A stretch of DNA of 64,000 nt from Candidatus Gastranaerophilales bacterium (GCA_944324845.1 CALUXX010000005.1:62001-126000), one strand, 5' to 3'. Shown: positions 1 to 12,540, counted from the first letter of the stretch. The notes: generated by a model not told the origin, from the letters alone. A program made the numbers and translations.

Positions 1-726
1 GTCATATTCTACATTATAATCCGCAAGTTCTTGTTTTAGTGTTTTAAGTTCTGCGGGGCTTAAGTTTTTGATACTTTTTAGTTCTTGTGCTGTTGCTTGT
101 TTAAAATAGATACTTCTTTCAAGTTCGGCATTGTATTTTGGGTTTGTTACTGTATCTATTACTTCAGAAAATTTTTTCTGGTTAAATAATTCTTTGTTTA
201 TTCCGATTTTTCCATATTTAGCGAAGGTCTTTAATTTTGTTATTGATTTTGGTACAAAAGGTAAAGATAATGCTAAATCTACTGTGTCTTCGCCAATAGT
301 TTCTAAATTTTTTCTTGCTATATCATATTCTTCATTGCGATTATTTTTAGCAAATTCAAGACAATGTTTTGTTGTTTTTATTGTGGCAAAAGTTGCAAAT
401 CCAACAGCAAGAGCACTTCCGCCTACTGCTATTGGAATTCCTATTATTGGTAATATTGATAACCCTGCTGTAATCCCTACTAGTCCTAATAGGCATTTAG
501 GATTTTCAAACATTTCTTTGGCTGTCGATATACATTGTTGTTTTATTCCTTCCCATAATATTTGCATGCCCTCATCAAATTTAATGGGTTTGTTATTTAG
601 GTTCGTGTTGGTAGTATTACTATTGCCAAAATTAACAGAAGACTTGTTATATTGATTTGTCCTGTAATCAATATAATTTCCATTATTATTGTATCTCTGT
701 GTATTAAAATTATCTACTCGTATCAT
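1..726 (-). CDS. Lineage-specific membrane-associated protein, partial (C-terminus off the left edge)
   Basis: A minus-strand frame is open from an ATG at 726-724 to the window edge without a stop, giving 242 residues of an incomplete protein. The first ~45 residues are Asn/Tyr rich and look disordered. They contain SVNFGNSN around residues 30-37, an FG motif shared with other orphan proteins here. A long hydrophobic stretch follows (about residues 70-105, with LPIIGIPIAVGG), which would form one or two membrane segments. The rest is charged and helical. No domain is recognised. Upstream on this strand is only the AT-rich gap to the divergent thioredoxin gene. The plus-strand frame at 131-655 is its shadow. 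Confidence 0.75.
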   Translation of the reverse strand, partial: MIRVDNFNTQRYNNNGNYIDYRTNQYNKSSVNFGNSNTTNTNLNNKPIKFDEGMQILWEGIKQQCISTAKEMFENPKCLLGLVGITAGLSILPIIGIPIAVGGSALAVGFATFATIKTTKHCLEFAKNNRNEEYDIARKNLETIGEDTVDLALSLPFVPKSITKLKTFAKYGKIGINKELFNQKKFSEVIDTVTNPKYNAELERSIYFKQATAQELKSIKNLSPAELKTLKQELADYNVEYD

Positions 727-863
727 GGTAATCAATTTTTATTTTTTTATTATAAAACATGTAATAAATTTTTTTGCTACATTTATAAGATAAATTTACA
801 CTAAATGTCTATTTATTTTTTTGTTATCTGATATTATAATGAAGTCTTAAAGGGAGGGCAAAT

Positions 864-1169
864 ATGTTAGTTGAATTAAATAGTCAAAATTTTGACGAAG
901 AAACTAAATCCGGTTTGAAGTTGATTGAATTTTATACAACTTGGTGTGGATATTGCAGAAATCAAAGAATAGAATTACAGGATTTTGAAGATTCAAAAAT
1001 ATGGATTGGGCTTGTGGATGCCGATGAGTCTCCTGAAATTGCGCAAAAATATAATATTAATGGATTTCCAACTTTTGTATTGCTAAAAGATGGAAACCCC
1101 GTAACAAAGATTGTAGGTTTCCATCAAAAATCACAATTATTAAACGAGCTTATGGGGCATTTAAACTAA
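864..1169 (+). CDS. Thioredoxin-family protein
   Basis: The 101-residue protein has the thioredoxin fold signature: WCGYC with redox cysteines C28 and C31, and the cis-proline in GFPTF (P69). It lacks a signal peptide, so it probably acts in the cytoplasm as a dithiol-disulfide reductase. The start is supported by AGGGAGGG seven to ten bases upstream. It is shorter than E. coli TrxA (about 108 residues), having lost part of the N-terminal helix. GY between the cysteines differs from the classical GP, which normally changes the redox potential. It overlaps the convergent gene by four bases. The substrate is unknown. Confidence 0.9.
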   Translation: MLVELNSQNFDEETKSGLKLIEFYTTWCGYCRNQRIELQDFEDSKIWIGLVDADESPEIAQKYNINGFPTFVLLKDGNPVTKIVGFHQKSQLLNELMGHLN

Positions 1170-2101
1170 GCTTTAGTATTAGTGGTTGTTGCTTGTTCTT
1201 CTTTTACGTTCGGATCCCAAAAGCTACTAAATGTATATTTATTGAAATCAATTTTCTTAATCTGTGGTTCAACTATTTTCTTAAGAAGAACTTTTTCAGT
1301 AAATTCATCTATAAATTTCATAGTTAAAATTAATGCTGCAAATGAACCTGCTGATTTCCAAGCTTTTAATTTGAAAATTTCTTTATCAAAAGTTTTGTTT
1401 AGTGAATCTAAATTAGGAGCTGTTTCAATAATATCTTTAAATCTATTATTTGCAAATTCTGTTAGACGTTTTTTGTCAGCAGTTGCTATTGCTCCGCGTT
1501 TTGAATTGCCAAGAATTTTATCATATAATTTCACAAATATATTTTTGTCTTGATAACTTTTTGAACTGTTATTGTAGAAGTTGTCAAAACTTTTTTCAAA
1601 ATCTTTTGAAATTTTTTCTTTGTTTTGATAAGGTTCAAAAATTCTTTCAGATGCCGCGAAGTTTTTGATATATCTTAGCGTTTGTTCTTTTGCGTTAGTT
1701 GTAAGCTTTGAACCTCTGTACTGATCGATATGCGAAAATGCACTTGCTCCCATATGTCCAAAAATCATTGGCATAAATATACTTGCATTTGCCTGAAAGA
1801 CTGCTTGCGAAAATGCTCTTTCTGCATTTGGATCATATACATTTCCTTTGTTTTTGTATTTGTCATAAACATCTGCTCCAAAATACATTAATGCAGGAAC
1901 CCAGCATAATGTTGCAAATGTTGGAAATAATTCGTTAATCGCTACACCTACATCATTTGTGTAACCTAAAAGTCTTAAGGGGTAATTTTGTAATGGATCT
2001 TTGTAATTTCGTTCTCTTTTTGTTCTTTTTGCATCAAAATTAACATCTTGAGGGTTGTTGTTGCCAAATCTCAGAGTATTTCCTATCGGGGTAATCTTCA
2101 T
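1166..2101 (-). CDS. Lineage-specific membrane protein with N-terminal FG motif
   Basis: This 311-residue protein is not recognised. The chosen ATG at 2101 has GGGAG just upstream; an in-frame TTG four codons earlier falls on the ribosome binding site and is unlikely. The N-terminus MKITPIGNTLRFG closely matches the pattern of the GH77-like protein at 5976 (FG at residues 12-13 in both). Hydrophobic stretches lie near residues 55-80 (with FATLCWVPALMYFG), 95-120 and 255-275, separated by a long charged region. It shares this style (short FG/FKG motif, hydrophobic blocks, no known domain) with the protein at 61708-63297. The 3' end overlaps the thioredoxin gene by four bases. Function unknown. 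Confidence 0.75.
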   Translation of the reverse strand: MKITPIGNTLRFGNNNPQDVNFDAKRTKRERNYKDPLQNYPLRLLGYTNDVGVAINELFPTFATLCWVPALMYFGADVYDKYKNKGNVYDPNAERAFSQAVFQANASIFMPMIFGHMGASAFSHIDQYRGSKLTTNAKEQTLRYIKNFAASERIFEPYQNKEKISKDFEKSFDNFYNNSSKSYQDKNIFVKLYDKILGNSKRGAIATADKKRLTEFANNRFKDIIETAPNLDSLNKTFDKEIFKLKAWKSAGSFAALILTMKFIDEFTEKVLLKKIVEPQIKKIDFNKYTFSSFWDPNVKEEQATTTNTKA

Positions 2102-2219
2102 ATTTTCTCCCAAGCCAAACTATTCACACACTCACTCATAGATTATTATAAAATCAAGTCTTTTTCAATATTTATAAAAATTTTGTGATATATCTTTACA
2201 TATATACTTTTGGATTGTT

Positions 2220-2696
2220 TTATGGAGTAAAGCCTTCATCATCTAAAAGATTTTCACTATTAGATGATTGTACTGCCATTTCATCACAGCGTTCATTATA
2301 TTCGTGACCGTTGTGACCTTTTATCCATATAAATTTTACGTTATGGTCTTTTTTTGCTTCTAATAACCTTTTCCATAAATCTTGGTTTTTGACCGGTTGT
2401 TTGTTTGCGCTTTTCCAACCTTTTTTCACCCAACCGTCAATCCATTTTTGATTAAAGGCATCTACAAGGTATTTTGAATCTGATGTAAGTTCAACGTCAC
2501 AAGGTTTTTTCAATGCTTCTAGTCCTACGATTGCAGCCAAAAGTTCCATTCTGTTATTTGTTGTTACTTTATAACCTTGAGTTAATTCTTTTTTATGAAT
2601 TTTTCCGTTATCATCTTCGGCAATTAAAATTGTTCCGTATCCGCCTTTGCCGGGATTTCCGCTACAGGCTCCGTCTGTATATATTTTGATTAACAT
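2220..2696 (-). CDS. rnhA: Ribonuclease HI
   Basis: RNase HI cleaves the RNA strand of RNA-DNA hybrids, removing R-loops and primer RNA. The 158-residue length is typical of the family. The active-site carboxylates are all visible: D8 in YTDGACSGNPGKGG, E51 in NRMELLAA, D73 in TSDSKYLVDA and D138 in NERCDEMA, with H128 in KGHNGH. It lies 13 bases downstream of the helicase gene on the same strand, so the two are probably cotranscribed, a sensible pairing for nucleic-acid maintenance. Confidence 0.96.
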   Translation of the reverse strand: MLIKIYTDGACSGNPGKGGYGTILIAEDDNGKIHKKELTQGYKVTTNNRMELLAAIVGLEALKKPCDVELTSDSKYLVDAFNQKWIDGWVKKGWKSANKQPVKNQDLWKRLLEAKKDHNVKFIWIKGHNGHEYNERCDEMAVQSSNSENLLDDEGFTP

Positions 2697-2709
2697 ATTT
2701 TTATTTCCT

Positions 2710-4713
2710 TTACTCTTCTGTTATATCCCAAACTTCCAAAATATCATCAGGTATATTATCCAAAAACCTTGATGGTTTTGATAATACCATATTCATTGAA
2801 TAATCATACATATCAACAGGATATGTAATATATAAATTATTTTTTGCACGAGTTGTGGCGACATACATTAGTCTTAATTCTTCGTCCATTTCTTCTTCAG
2901 AATTAAATGAATATGCACTTGGAAATCTTCCATCAACTGCACCTATTATAAATACACTATCCCATTCAAGTCCTTTTGCAGAATGTATTGTTGAAATTGT
3001 TAGTGCTTCATCATCGCTATTATGTTTATACATGCCTTCAACACTGGCATCAGGCGGTTCTAATGCCAAATCGCTTATGAAATCTTCTAAGTTTGAATAT
3101 TGTGTTGCTAAATATTCGAAATGATCTAAATCTTTTTCTCGTTTATTAAAATCATCATATTTATCTTTTAGTATCGGGCGATAGTAGGCTATAACTTTTT
3201 CTACAATTTCTGATGGTTTTTCTGTCGGCATAGAATGTCTTATTTTATCAAGTGTTTGAAGCATCGGTGCTATACTTGAAACTTTGTTTGACGGCAGAAG
3301 TTTTATATCAGGGTTTAGTTGACCTTTTATAATAGGAATTACATTGTTTACTGTTGATGCGCCAACACCTTTTAATAACAGTAATATTCTTGTTAAACTG
3401 ATGATATCATCAGGATTAATTATTACTCTTAAATGAGCGACAATATCTTTTATGTGTGCTGTTTCCATAAACTTTGGACCGCCAAATTTTTGATATGGAA
3501 TTGCTCGTTTTGATAATTCTATTTCCAAAGCGTATGACATTCTTGCATTTCTTGCAAGAACACATATATCTGATAAGCTTATGTCTTCATCTAACAGTTC
3601 CAAAATTCTCTGACATATAAAATCAGCTTCCATTTGTGTATCTTTTGCACAAATCAATGCCGGTACTACAGGTGAATCTATGTTAGAAAATAATGTTTTG
3701 TCATATTTTTCTTTTGCTTTTGAGATAAGTGCATTTGTGAATTTTAGAATATTTTTGGTGCTTCTGTAGTTTTGTTCAAGTTTAATAATTGTTGTGTTTG
3801 GAAAGATTTTTGGAAAATCCAAAATGTTTCGATAATTTGCACCTCTAAAAGAATAAATACTTTGAGCATCATCGCCTACTGCCATAATGTTGTTATGTTC
3901 TGAGGCTAAAAGTTTTATTACATCAGCTTGTAATGTATTGGTATCTTGGTATTCATCAACCATAATATATTGATATTGGTTTGATAATTTTTTGCGTAGA
4001 TTTTCGTTATTTTCTAACAGTAATTTTACATATAACAATAAATCGTCATAATCCAGAACTGAATTTTCTCTTTTGTAGGCAACATAGGCTTTGTGAATTT
4101 CTATTATACTGTCTTCGCAGTGTGAAAATTGAGGAAATTCCTCTGATATTATTTGTTTTGTCGGGGTTTCTTTGTTTACGCTTTTTGAATAAATTTCAAG
4201 TATTGTACTTTTTTTAGGAAATCTTTTTTCTTTTTTAGGAAATAATTGACCTGTGATATGCGAAATTATATCTTCACAATCAGATTTGTCTAAAATTGTG
4301 AAATTGTTTTTTAGTTTTAAGTATTTAGAGTATTTTCTCAAAATAATATTCGCAAAAGAATGAAAAGTTCCGCCTGCAACTTTTTCACATCTGTCATCTA
4401 ATACCATTGCGGCTCTGGAAAGCATTTCTGCTGCAGCTTTTTTTGTGAAGGTCAAAAGCAAAATGTTTTCAGGTTGTGTGCCATCTTCAATTAGTCTTGC
4501 TACTCTGTAAGTTAATGTTTTTGTTTTTCCTGAGCCAGCCCCTGCGATAACAAGTATTGACCCCTTTTTTGTCACAACAGCTGATAATTGTGCAGGATTA
4601 AGATCATTTTCATAATTAACCTTGTAGTCGGTTTTTAATGGCTCTTTTTTTTTCAGCACATATTTTTTGCGTATTGTTTTTTTCTCTTCTATTGCTACAA
4701 TATTATCTGTCAT
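2710..4713 (-). CDS. UvrD/PcrA/Rep-type SF1A DNA helicase
   Basis: This 667-residue ATP-dependent 3'-5' DNA helicase belongs to the UvrD/Rep family, which acts in repair and replication restart. Motifs run in canonical order: Walker A AGAGSGKT (57-64), GTFHSFA, Walker B VDEYQDTN, GDDAQSIYSFRGA, LEQNYRST, then ISTIHSAKGLEWDSVF and MYVATTRAK near the C-terminus. The first ~35 residues are Lys rich and unusual for the family. The C-terminus stops soon after motif VI, so the extra tail of true UvrD/PcrA (an RNA polymerase contact) seems absent. Which paralogue it is cannot be fixed from sequence alone. Followed by rnhA. Confidence 0.93.
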   Translation of the reverse strand: MTDNIVAIEEKKTIRKKYVLKKKEPLKTDYKVNYENDLNPAQLSAVVTKKGSILVIAGAGSGKTKTLTYRVARLIEDGTQPENILLLTFTKKAAAEMLSRAAMVLDDRCEKVAGGTFHSFANIILRKYSKYLKLKNNFTILDKSDCEDIISHITGQLFPKKEKRFPKKSTILEIYSKSVNKETPTKQIISEEFPQFSHCEDSIIEIHKAYVAYKRENSVLDYDDLLLYVKLLLENNENLRKKLSNQYQYIMVDEYQDTNTLQADVIKLLASEHNNIMAVGDDAQSIYSFRGANYRNILDFPKIFPNTTIIKLEQNYRSTKNILKFTNALISKAKEKYDKTLFSNIDSPVVPALICAKDTQMEADFICQRILELLDEDISLSDICVLARNARMSYALEIELSKRAIPYQKFGGPKFMETAHIKDIVAHLRVIINPDDIISLTRILLLLKGVGASTVNNVIPIIKGQLNPDIKLLPSNKVSSIAPMLQTLDKIRHSMPTEKPSEIVEKVIAYYRPILKDKYDDFNKREKDLDHFEYLATQYSNLEDFISDLALEPPDASVEGMYKHNSDDEALTISTIHSAKGLEWDSVFIIGAVDGRFPSAYSFNSEEEMDEELRLMYVATTRAKNNLYITYPVDMYDYSMNMVLSKPSRFLDNIPDDILEVWDITEE

Positions 4714-4797
4714 ATCTAGTTTATTATAATGCAGTATTTATCTGTTTTTCAATCAGAATTTGTAAAGTTTTAATAAGATAAAACCTATTATTAATTT

Positions 4798-4853
4798 TGT
4801 AACAAATTTTTTGAATTTTGAAAATCTCTCCTTTTTAAAAACTTAAATATAAT
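4798..4853 (+). promoter_or_regulatory. Shared bipartite promoter element, copy 1
   Basis: TGTAACAAA at 4798-4806, twelve bases, TGAAA at 4819-4823, 24 bases, then TATAAT at 4848-4853, directly upstream of the 66-residue orphan gene. The same blocks at nearly the same spacing occur at 12643 and 28389, also before small orphan genes. The -10 fits a sigma-70 promoter with no good TTGACA, as expected for an activator-dependent promoter. The binding protein is unknown. Confidence 0.6.
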
Positions 4854-4869
4854 AAGAGAGATTGTTATT

Positions 4870-5070
4870 ATGTTAAATAAAATTGAAGAAGTACAACGCC
4901 AATATACATACGCTGTACAGCCTGTAAAATTTTTTGAAACACAAAATAATCAGGCTGCACAAAAAAGTATGTTCGATTTTACTAATAAAATTAAACAATC
5001 CGGAAACAATCCGTTTCATCCGGATATATCAAATACAAACAAAGGAGGTAAACTCGACATTTTAGGTTAA
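4870..5070 (+). CDS. Small orphan protein (66 residues)
   Basis: A short hydrophilic protein without a recognised domain, signal peptide or membrane segment. It is rich in Gln, Asn and Lys and ends GGKLDILG. Residues 15-22 (AVQPVKFF) and the following Asn/Gln-rich stretch recall the disordered N-termini of other orphan proteins here. It sits behind the conserved bipartite promoter, which is the strongest evidence that it is a real gene. A weak AAGAGAG stands upstream of the start. The convergent neighbour ends at 5071, immediately after this stop codon. Confidence 0.6.
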   Translation: MLNKIEEVQRQYTYAVQPVKFFETQNNQAAQKSMFDFTNKIKQSGNNPFHPDISNTNKGGKLDILG

Positions 5071-5316
5071 TTATGCAAGACAGTCGTATTTAAGACCACT
5101 TGGCATATAACCGATTAAAAGCGGATTACCGTTTTTATCTGTAACAGGAACTGTTGCTCCATGTTCAGGTGCACGTTCATATTTAATAGCTGCAATATTA
5201 GCATTTTGAGATGGGTTGGTAACTCCAAGAAATGGCACTCTAGTCCGTTGCGCTCTTTGAACGCTTGTCGGATTTAAAAATGATACTAATAAACTTTGTC
5301 CTGTAATCGGTGCCAT
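5071..5316 (-). CDS. Small orphan protein (81 residues)
   Basis: No family is recognised. The start is set at the ATG at 5316, preceded by GGGG at suitable spacing; an in-frame upstream extension lies in the promoter. The protein starts MAPITGQSLL, contains a basic stretch (QRAQRTRVPF) and ends near PSGLKYDCLA. A plausible promoter reads TTGACA then about 17 bases then TAATAT on the minus strand near 5335-5365. It is head-to-head with the 53-residue orphan side and tail-to-tail with the gene at 4870. No membrane segment. Confidence 0.55.
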   Translation of the reverse strand: MAPITGQSLLVSFLNPTSVQRAQRTRVPFLGVTNPSQNANIAAIKYERAPEHGATVPVTDKNGNPLLIGYMPSGLKYDCLA

Positions 5317-5411
5317 AATACAACCCCATTTTTCCCTTATATTATAATAAAGAAAAAATGTTGTCAAAAATTGCTTAATTTTTGCGCAATATTAAGAATT
5401 GTTAATTTGCA

Positions 5412-5573
5412 TTATATTAGAAAGGCATTATTCTTATAATTCGCTCTAAATGTCGGTCTGTTCAAATTTAATCTTTGAGGAATTTGATAAGATTTTTCTT
5501 CTCTTCTTTCCTTAAATTTTTTCAATCCTATTGCAGGAACTTCATCCTTAATAAAAATTTTCAACAATTCCAT
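5412..5573 (-). CDS. Very small orphan protein (53 residues)
   Basis: An ATG at 5573 preceded by AAGGAT opens a 53-codon frame ending TAA at 5412-5414. The product starts MELLKIFIKDEVPAIG, has a basic middle (KKFKERREEK) and ends NRPTFRANYKNNAFLI. Nothing is recognised. Support is limited to a ribosome binding site, an uninterrupted frame and amino-acid composition like the neighbouring orphan genes. It could also be a non-coding spacer. Confidence 0.4.
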   Translation of the reverse strand: MELLKIFIKDEVPAIGLKKFKERREEKSYQIPQRLNLNRPTFRANYKNNAFLI

Positions 5574-5652
5574 ACTATACCAATCCTTCTTTTTTTCATG
5601 TATAATATATTTTAATGACGTTTATGGAAAAGTCAAAAAGGAGATTATAATT

Positions 5653-5862
5653 ATGGCAGAAAAAGTTACTAAGGATATGAATATTTTAGAAATTGCACAA
5701 AAACACCCTGTAAGTATTGAAGTATTCCATAAATACGGTTTAGGTTGTCTTGGTTGTGCAGCTGCTAGATTTGAAAATCTTGAAGCTGGTGCTAAAGTTC
5801 ACGGCTACAATGTTGATGATATGGTTGCTGATATCAATGCGCTTATCGAAGCTGTTGAATAG
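5653..5862 (+). CDS. DUF1858 (hybrid-cluster-protein-associated redox disulfide) protein
   Basis: This 69-residue protein matches the small DUF1858 / redox-disulfide family: TKDMNILEIAQKHP at the start, then a helix-loop with YGLGCLGCAAA carrying the conserved Cys-X2-Cys pair around residues 33-36. In the family this domain occurs alone or fused to redox proteins of anaerobes. A role in thiol or metal redox chemistry is generally assumed, not proven. A strong AAAAAGGAG lies upstream. It is followed by a clear terminator, so it is a single-gene transcript. Confidence 0.85.
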   Translation: MAEKVTKDMNILEIAQKHPVSIEVFHKYGLGCLGCAAARFENLEAGAKVHGYNVDDMVADINALIEAVE

Positions 5863-5880
5863 TTTTAATAATTTTCATAA

Positions 5881-5927
5881 AAAATCCTAAAATGTTTAAT
5901 TCGGTTAAATGTTTTAGGATTTTTTTT
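5881..5927 (+). terminator. Rho-independent terminator after the DUF1858 gene
   Basis: AAAATCCTAAAA (5881-5892) pairs perfectly with TTTTAGGATTTT, and an inner TTTAA/TTAAA pair extends the stem, with a T-run at 5920-5927. It lies inside the longest open frame of the next gene, which argues that that gene starts downstream of it. Confidence 0.85.
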
Positions 5928-5975
5928 GTGTTATTATTATATAGGTCTAATAGTTTAGGAGTTAGTAATTTAGTT

Positions 5976-9602
<3,627 letters not shown>

Positions 9603-9685
9603 AATAATCTCCTCTTAATACGTTATGGGGCAATTATAGCATAAAAGTTTATTTTAGGCTATTGTTTATTTTTCGGGACTGTTTT

Positions 9686-11128
9686 TTAGACATCTATATA
9701 TTTAAAACTTGGATAGGTATATGGTTTATCTGTTGTTTTGGCAGCTTCGATTAAAGATTTTTCAAAAAGTTCATTGATTGGAACTTCTTTTCCATATTGA
9801 AGAACTTTAGTTTTTGGTATATTTTTTAGAACTGAAAATTCTTGTTCCCCTGAACCTATATAGGGGTCTATTGTACAGGTGAATTTTCTGTTCGGATTAA
9901 TTGGGGTTTGGTTTTTATCAAGAAGATCTTCTCCATTGATTGTAATTTGGAGAATTTTATATTCACCGGTTTGAGGATTTCCGTGTCCTGTTATTTTCAT
10001 GTTTTGTGAACATTGTAGAAATTTTGCGTTGCCTCTATCTTTTAACATTCTGTTTTTGGCAGTATTTTCAAAGGTTTCTTTTAGTTGTGCTGTAGTTATT
10101 TCGATTTTTTCGATTGTTGATGAGGCACACATTACTTTTAACAGGTCATATTTTGTAATAATGTCGCTATCTTCAAGTTTTAGCGGGTACATTGAAAACC
10201 CTGTTGAGTGAAATGCAATATCTGTATTGCCTGCTTTTTTCATACAGTCTGATATAAATGTTCCAAGCGGGCAGGCTTCTGAATATTTTTTGGGTAAATC
10301 TATAACTCTTTTTGTTATAGGTTCTTTTAATTTTGTTATTTGTTCATATTTTTTTATTGGTGCTTCTAATTCGGGTATAAAGTCGAATTTTTCTGTTGGA
10401 ATTTCTTCAACGAAATCTATTTTTTCATTCATTTCAATTTTGTACATTGAGCGGGCAAATGAATATGGATAATAGATGTTATTTTCATAATCAGGTTGAA
10501 TTTTTGAATGCTCATGACCGCCTATAATTAGGGTTGGTGGGTTTCCTTTTTCTTTTGCCCAATCATATAATGTTTTACTTTCAGGATACCAGTGGTGGTT
10601 TAGGATTATTAGTTTGTCGTAGGGTTCTTTTACACTTTCTAAAACTTTTTCTAAACCATCTGTTAGGTTAAGCATGTGACAGTTGAATTTTTTTGCACAT
10701 GAATTGTTTAGGCAAAATCCTGTTATTAAGATTTTTTGGGTATTAATTGTAATGATTTTATATTTGTCTATCCAATCTATATTGTTGTTTGTTTTATCAT
10801 CAATAATATTGGCACAAACTACATTGATCCCTGCTGAAGAAAAATTTTTGACTGTTGTTTTTAAATATTCAAAATCGGCTTTTTTAAATCCAAAATCGTT
10901 ATTTCCGATTGTTATAAAAATTTGTGCCTGTGGTAGAAGTTCTTTTATTTTTATATAAGCATTTACTGATAAATTTTTATCATATATTCCTTTAAATAAA
11001 TCTCCGGCATCAAGTATTAAAAATGGATTTTGATTTGTTTTTTCAAAATTGTATATGCCACTTAGAAGTTGGCTTAAATTACGGCTTTCTTGGTGTGAAT
11101 CAGTAATTGCATAAATATTTGTACCCAC
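9686..11128 (-). CDS. 5'-nucleotidase/UshA-like metallophosphoesterase, no signal peptide
   Basis: The 480-residue protein has the two-domain architecture of the 5'-nucleotidase family. The N-terminal metallophosphoesterase domain shows ITDSHQE (1), DAGDLFKG (about 60), GNNDFG (about 97), LNHHWYP (about 176) and GGHEHS (about 204), the metal ligands. The C-terminal domain spans roughly 265-475, with PLGTFISDCMKKAGNTDIA. The family is usually exported, yet the protein begins MGTNIYAITDSH with no signal peptide, so it is predicted cytoplasmic. The start is GTG with AGGAC eight bases upstream. The substrate may be a nucleotide or another phosphate ester. It follows dnaB by 23 bases. Confidence 0.8.
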   Translation of the reverse strand: MGTNIYAITDSHQESRNLSQLLSGIYNFEKTNQNPFLILDAGDLFKGIYDKNLSVNAYIKIKELLPQAQIFITIGNNDFGFKKADFEYLKTTVKNFSSAGINVVCANIIDDKTNNNIDWIDKYKIITINTQKILITGFCLNNSCAKKFNCHMLNLTDGLEKVLESVKEPYDKLIILNHHWYPESKTLYDWAKEKGNPPTLIIGGHEHSKIQPDYENNIYYPYSFARSMYKIEMNEKIDFVEEIPTEKFDFIPELEAPIKKYEQITKLKEPITKRVIDLPKKYSEACPLGTFISDCMKKAGNTDIAFHSTGFSMYPLKLEDSDIITKYDLLKVMCASSTIEKIEITTAQLKETFENTAKNRMLKDRGNAKFLQCSQNMKITGHGNPQTGEYKILQITINGEDLLDKNQTPINPNRKFTCTIDPYIGSGEQEFSVLKNIPKTKVLQYGKEVPINELFEKSLIEAAKTTDKPYTYPSFKYIDV

Positions 11129-11151
11129 GTGTTTTGTCCTTTTTATTTATA

Positions 11152-12540
11152 TTAGAACGCATCAAAAGCCTGATCAATAGGGTTTTTGAATTTTGTAATA
11201 TTGTTTTGGAACAATAATTTAACAGTTCCGACAGGACCGTTTCTGTGTTTTGCGATTATTACTTCAGAAAGTCCTTTTGAGGCTGCTTTAATATTTTCTT
11301 CTTCTTCATTTTCGCCTTTATTGTAGTAATCTTCACGATATATAAACATTACGATATCGGCGTCTTGTTCGATTGAACCTGATTCTCTTAAGTCTGACAG
11401 CATTGGACGTTTATCGTTTCTGCTTTCTACTGCACGTGATAATTGTGATAGTGTAATTATTGGTACATCAAGTTCTTTTGCTAATATTTTTAATCCTCTT
11501 GATATTGCCGAAATCTGTTGTAAACGGTCATCTTTTCCGCCGCCTTCCATCAACTGCAAATAGTCGATTACGATTAAACCTAAGTCTTTTTGTTGGGTTT
11601 TTAATCTGCGACATTTTGTTCTTATATCTGTTAAGGTACAACCGCTTGTATCATCAATGTAAATCGGTGCTTGACTAAATTCGTTCATTGCTGTTGATAA
11701 TTTTTCCCAGTCTTGCGGAAGCATATTCCCTGTTTTTAGTCTTTGGGAATCTACTTCTGCGTATGAACATAACATTCTCTGTACTAATTGTGAGGCTGAC
11801 ATTTCAAGAGAAAATATACATACAGGAACTTTTTCTTTGATTGCAACGTTTTGGGCAATGTTCAGTGCAAATGCTGTTTTTCCCATTGCCGGACGTGCTG
11901 CTAATATGATTAGGTCGGATTTGTGTAATCCGTTCATCATCGCATCAAGTTCTGTGAAATCTGTTCTTAATCCTGATAATTCGTCTTTGTGTTCGTAACG
12001 GTATTCAATATTTTCCCAGGTATCTAAAACCAGATCTTTTACGTGTTTTAAATCTGCTGTAGCTTTGCTTGATCCTATTTCAAATATTAATCTTTCTGCT
12101 TCTTCTAATGATCTGTCACTTGGTTCTAAGTCATATCCTTTTGATACAATTTCTGAACCGGCATTAATTAGTTTTCTTTTTACCGCTTTTTCTTGAATTA
12201 TTTTTGCATAATATGCAATATTTGTTGTGGTAATTGTGTTTTCTACTAAGTCGTTAATGTATGCACGACCGCCTGAAGTTTCCAATTTCCCGCTATAATT
12301 TAGTACATCAGATACTGATACGATATCTATTACATCATTGTTATTGAATAGTTGAAGCATTGCTTCAAAAATATGTCTGTGCGCAGGTTTATAGAAACTT
12401 GAAGGTAACAATGTATCAGAAATTTTTGCCAAAGTTTCAGGATTAACTAAAATCGCTCCTAGAACCGCTTGTTCTGCTTCTATGTTCTGTGGAATTAAAT
12501 TTTCATCAATCTTTTTCTTTGTGTCTGATACTGCAGGCAT
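11152..12540 (-). CDS. dnaB: Replicative DNA helicase
   Basis: DnaB is the hexameric 5'-3' helicase of the replication fork. The 462-residue protein has the N-terminal helical domain (IPQNIEAEQAVLGA), Walker A ARPAMGKT (215-222), Walker B region LIVIDYLQLM, the SRAVESRNDKRP segment, and LRESGSIEQDADIVMF near the end. No intein interrupts it. A very strong AAAGGAGGG lies in front of the ATG. It is divergent from the orphan gene at 12738. Confidence 0.97.
   Translation of the reverse strand: MPAVSDTKKKIDENLIPQNIEAEQAVLGAILVNPETLAKISDTLLPSSFYKPAHRHIFEAMLQLFNNNDVIDIVSVSDVLNYSGKLETSGGRAYINDLVENTITTTNIAYYAKIIQEKAVKRKLINAGSEIVSKGYDLEPSDRSLEEAERLIFEIGSSKATADLKHVKDLVLDTWENIEYRYEHKDELSGLRTDFTELDAMMNGLHKSDLIILAARPAMGKTAFALNIAQNVAIKEKVPVCIFSLEMSASQLVQRMLCSYAEVDSQRLKTGNMLPQDWEKLSTAMNEFSQAPIYIDDTSGCTLTDIRTKCRRLKTQQKDLGLIVIDYLQLMEGGGKDDRLQQISAISRGLKILAKELDVPIITLSQLSRAVESRNDKRPMLSDLRESGSIEQDADIVMFIYREDYYNKGENEEEENIKAASKGLSEVIIAKHRNGPVGTVKLLFQNNITKFKNPIDQAFDAF

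Noticed and set aside
131-655. 174-residue plus-strand frame near the left edge
   Set aside because: It is antisense to a longer minus-strand frame that has an ATG, protein-like composition and no stop up to the window edge.
5892-5975. Longer start for the GH77-like protein
   Set aside because: The extra codons run through a strong terminator hairpin, and the shorter start gives an N-terminus matching that of another protein.
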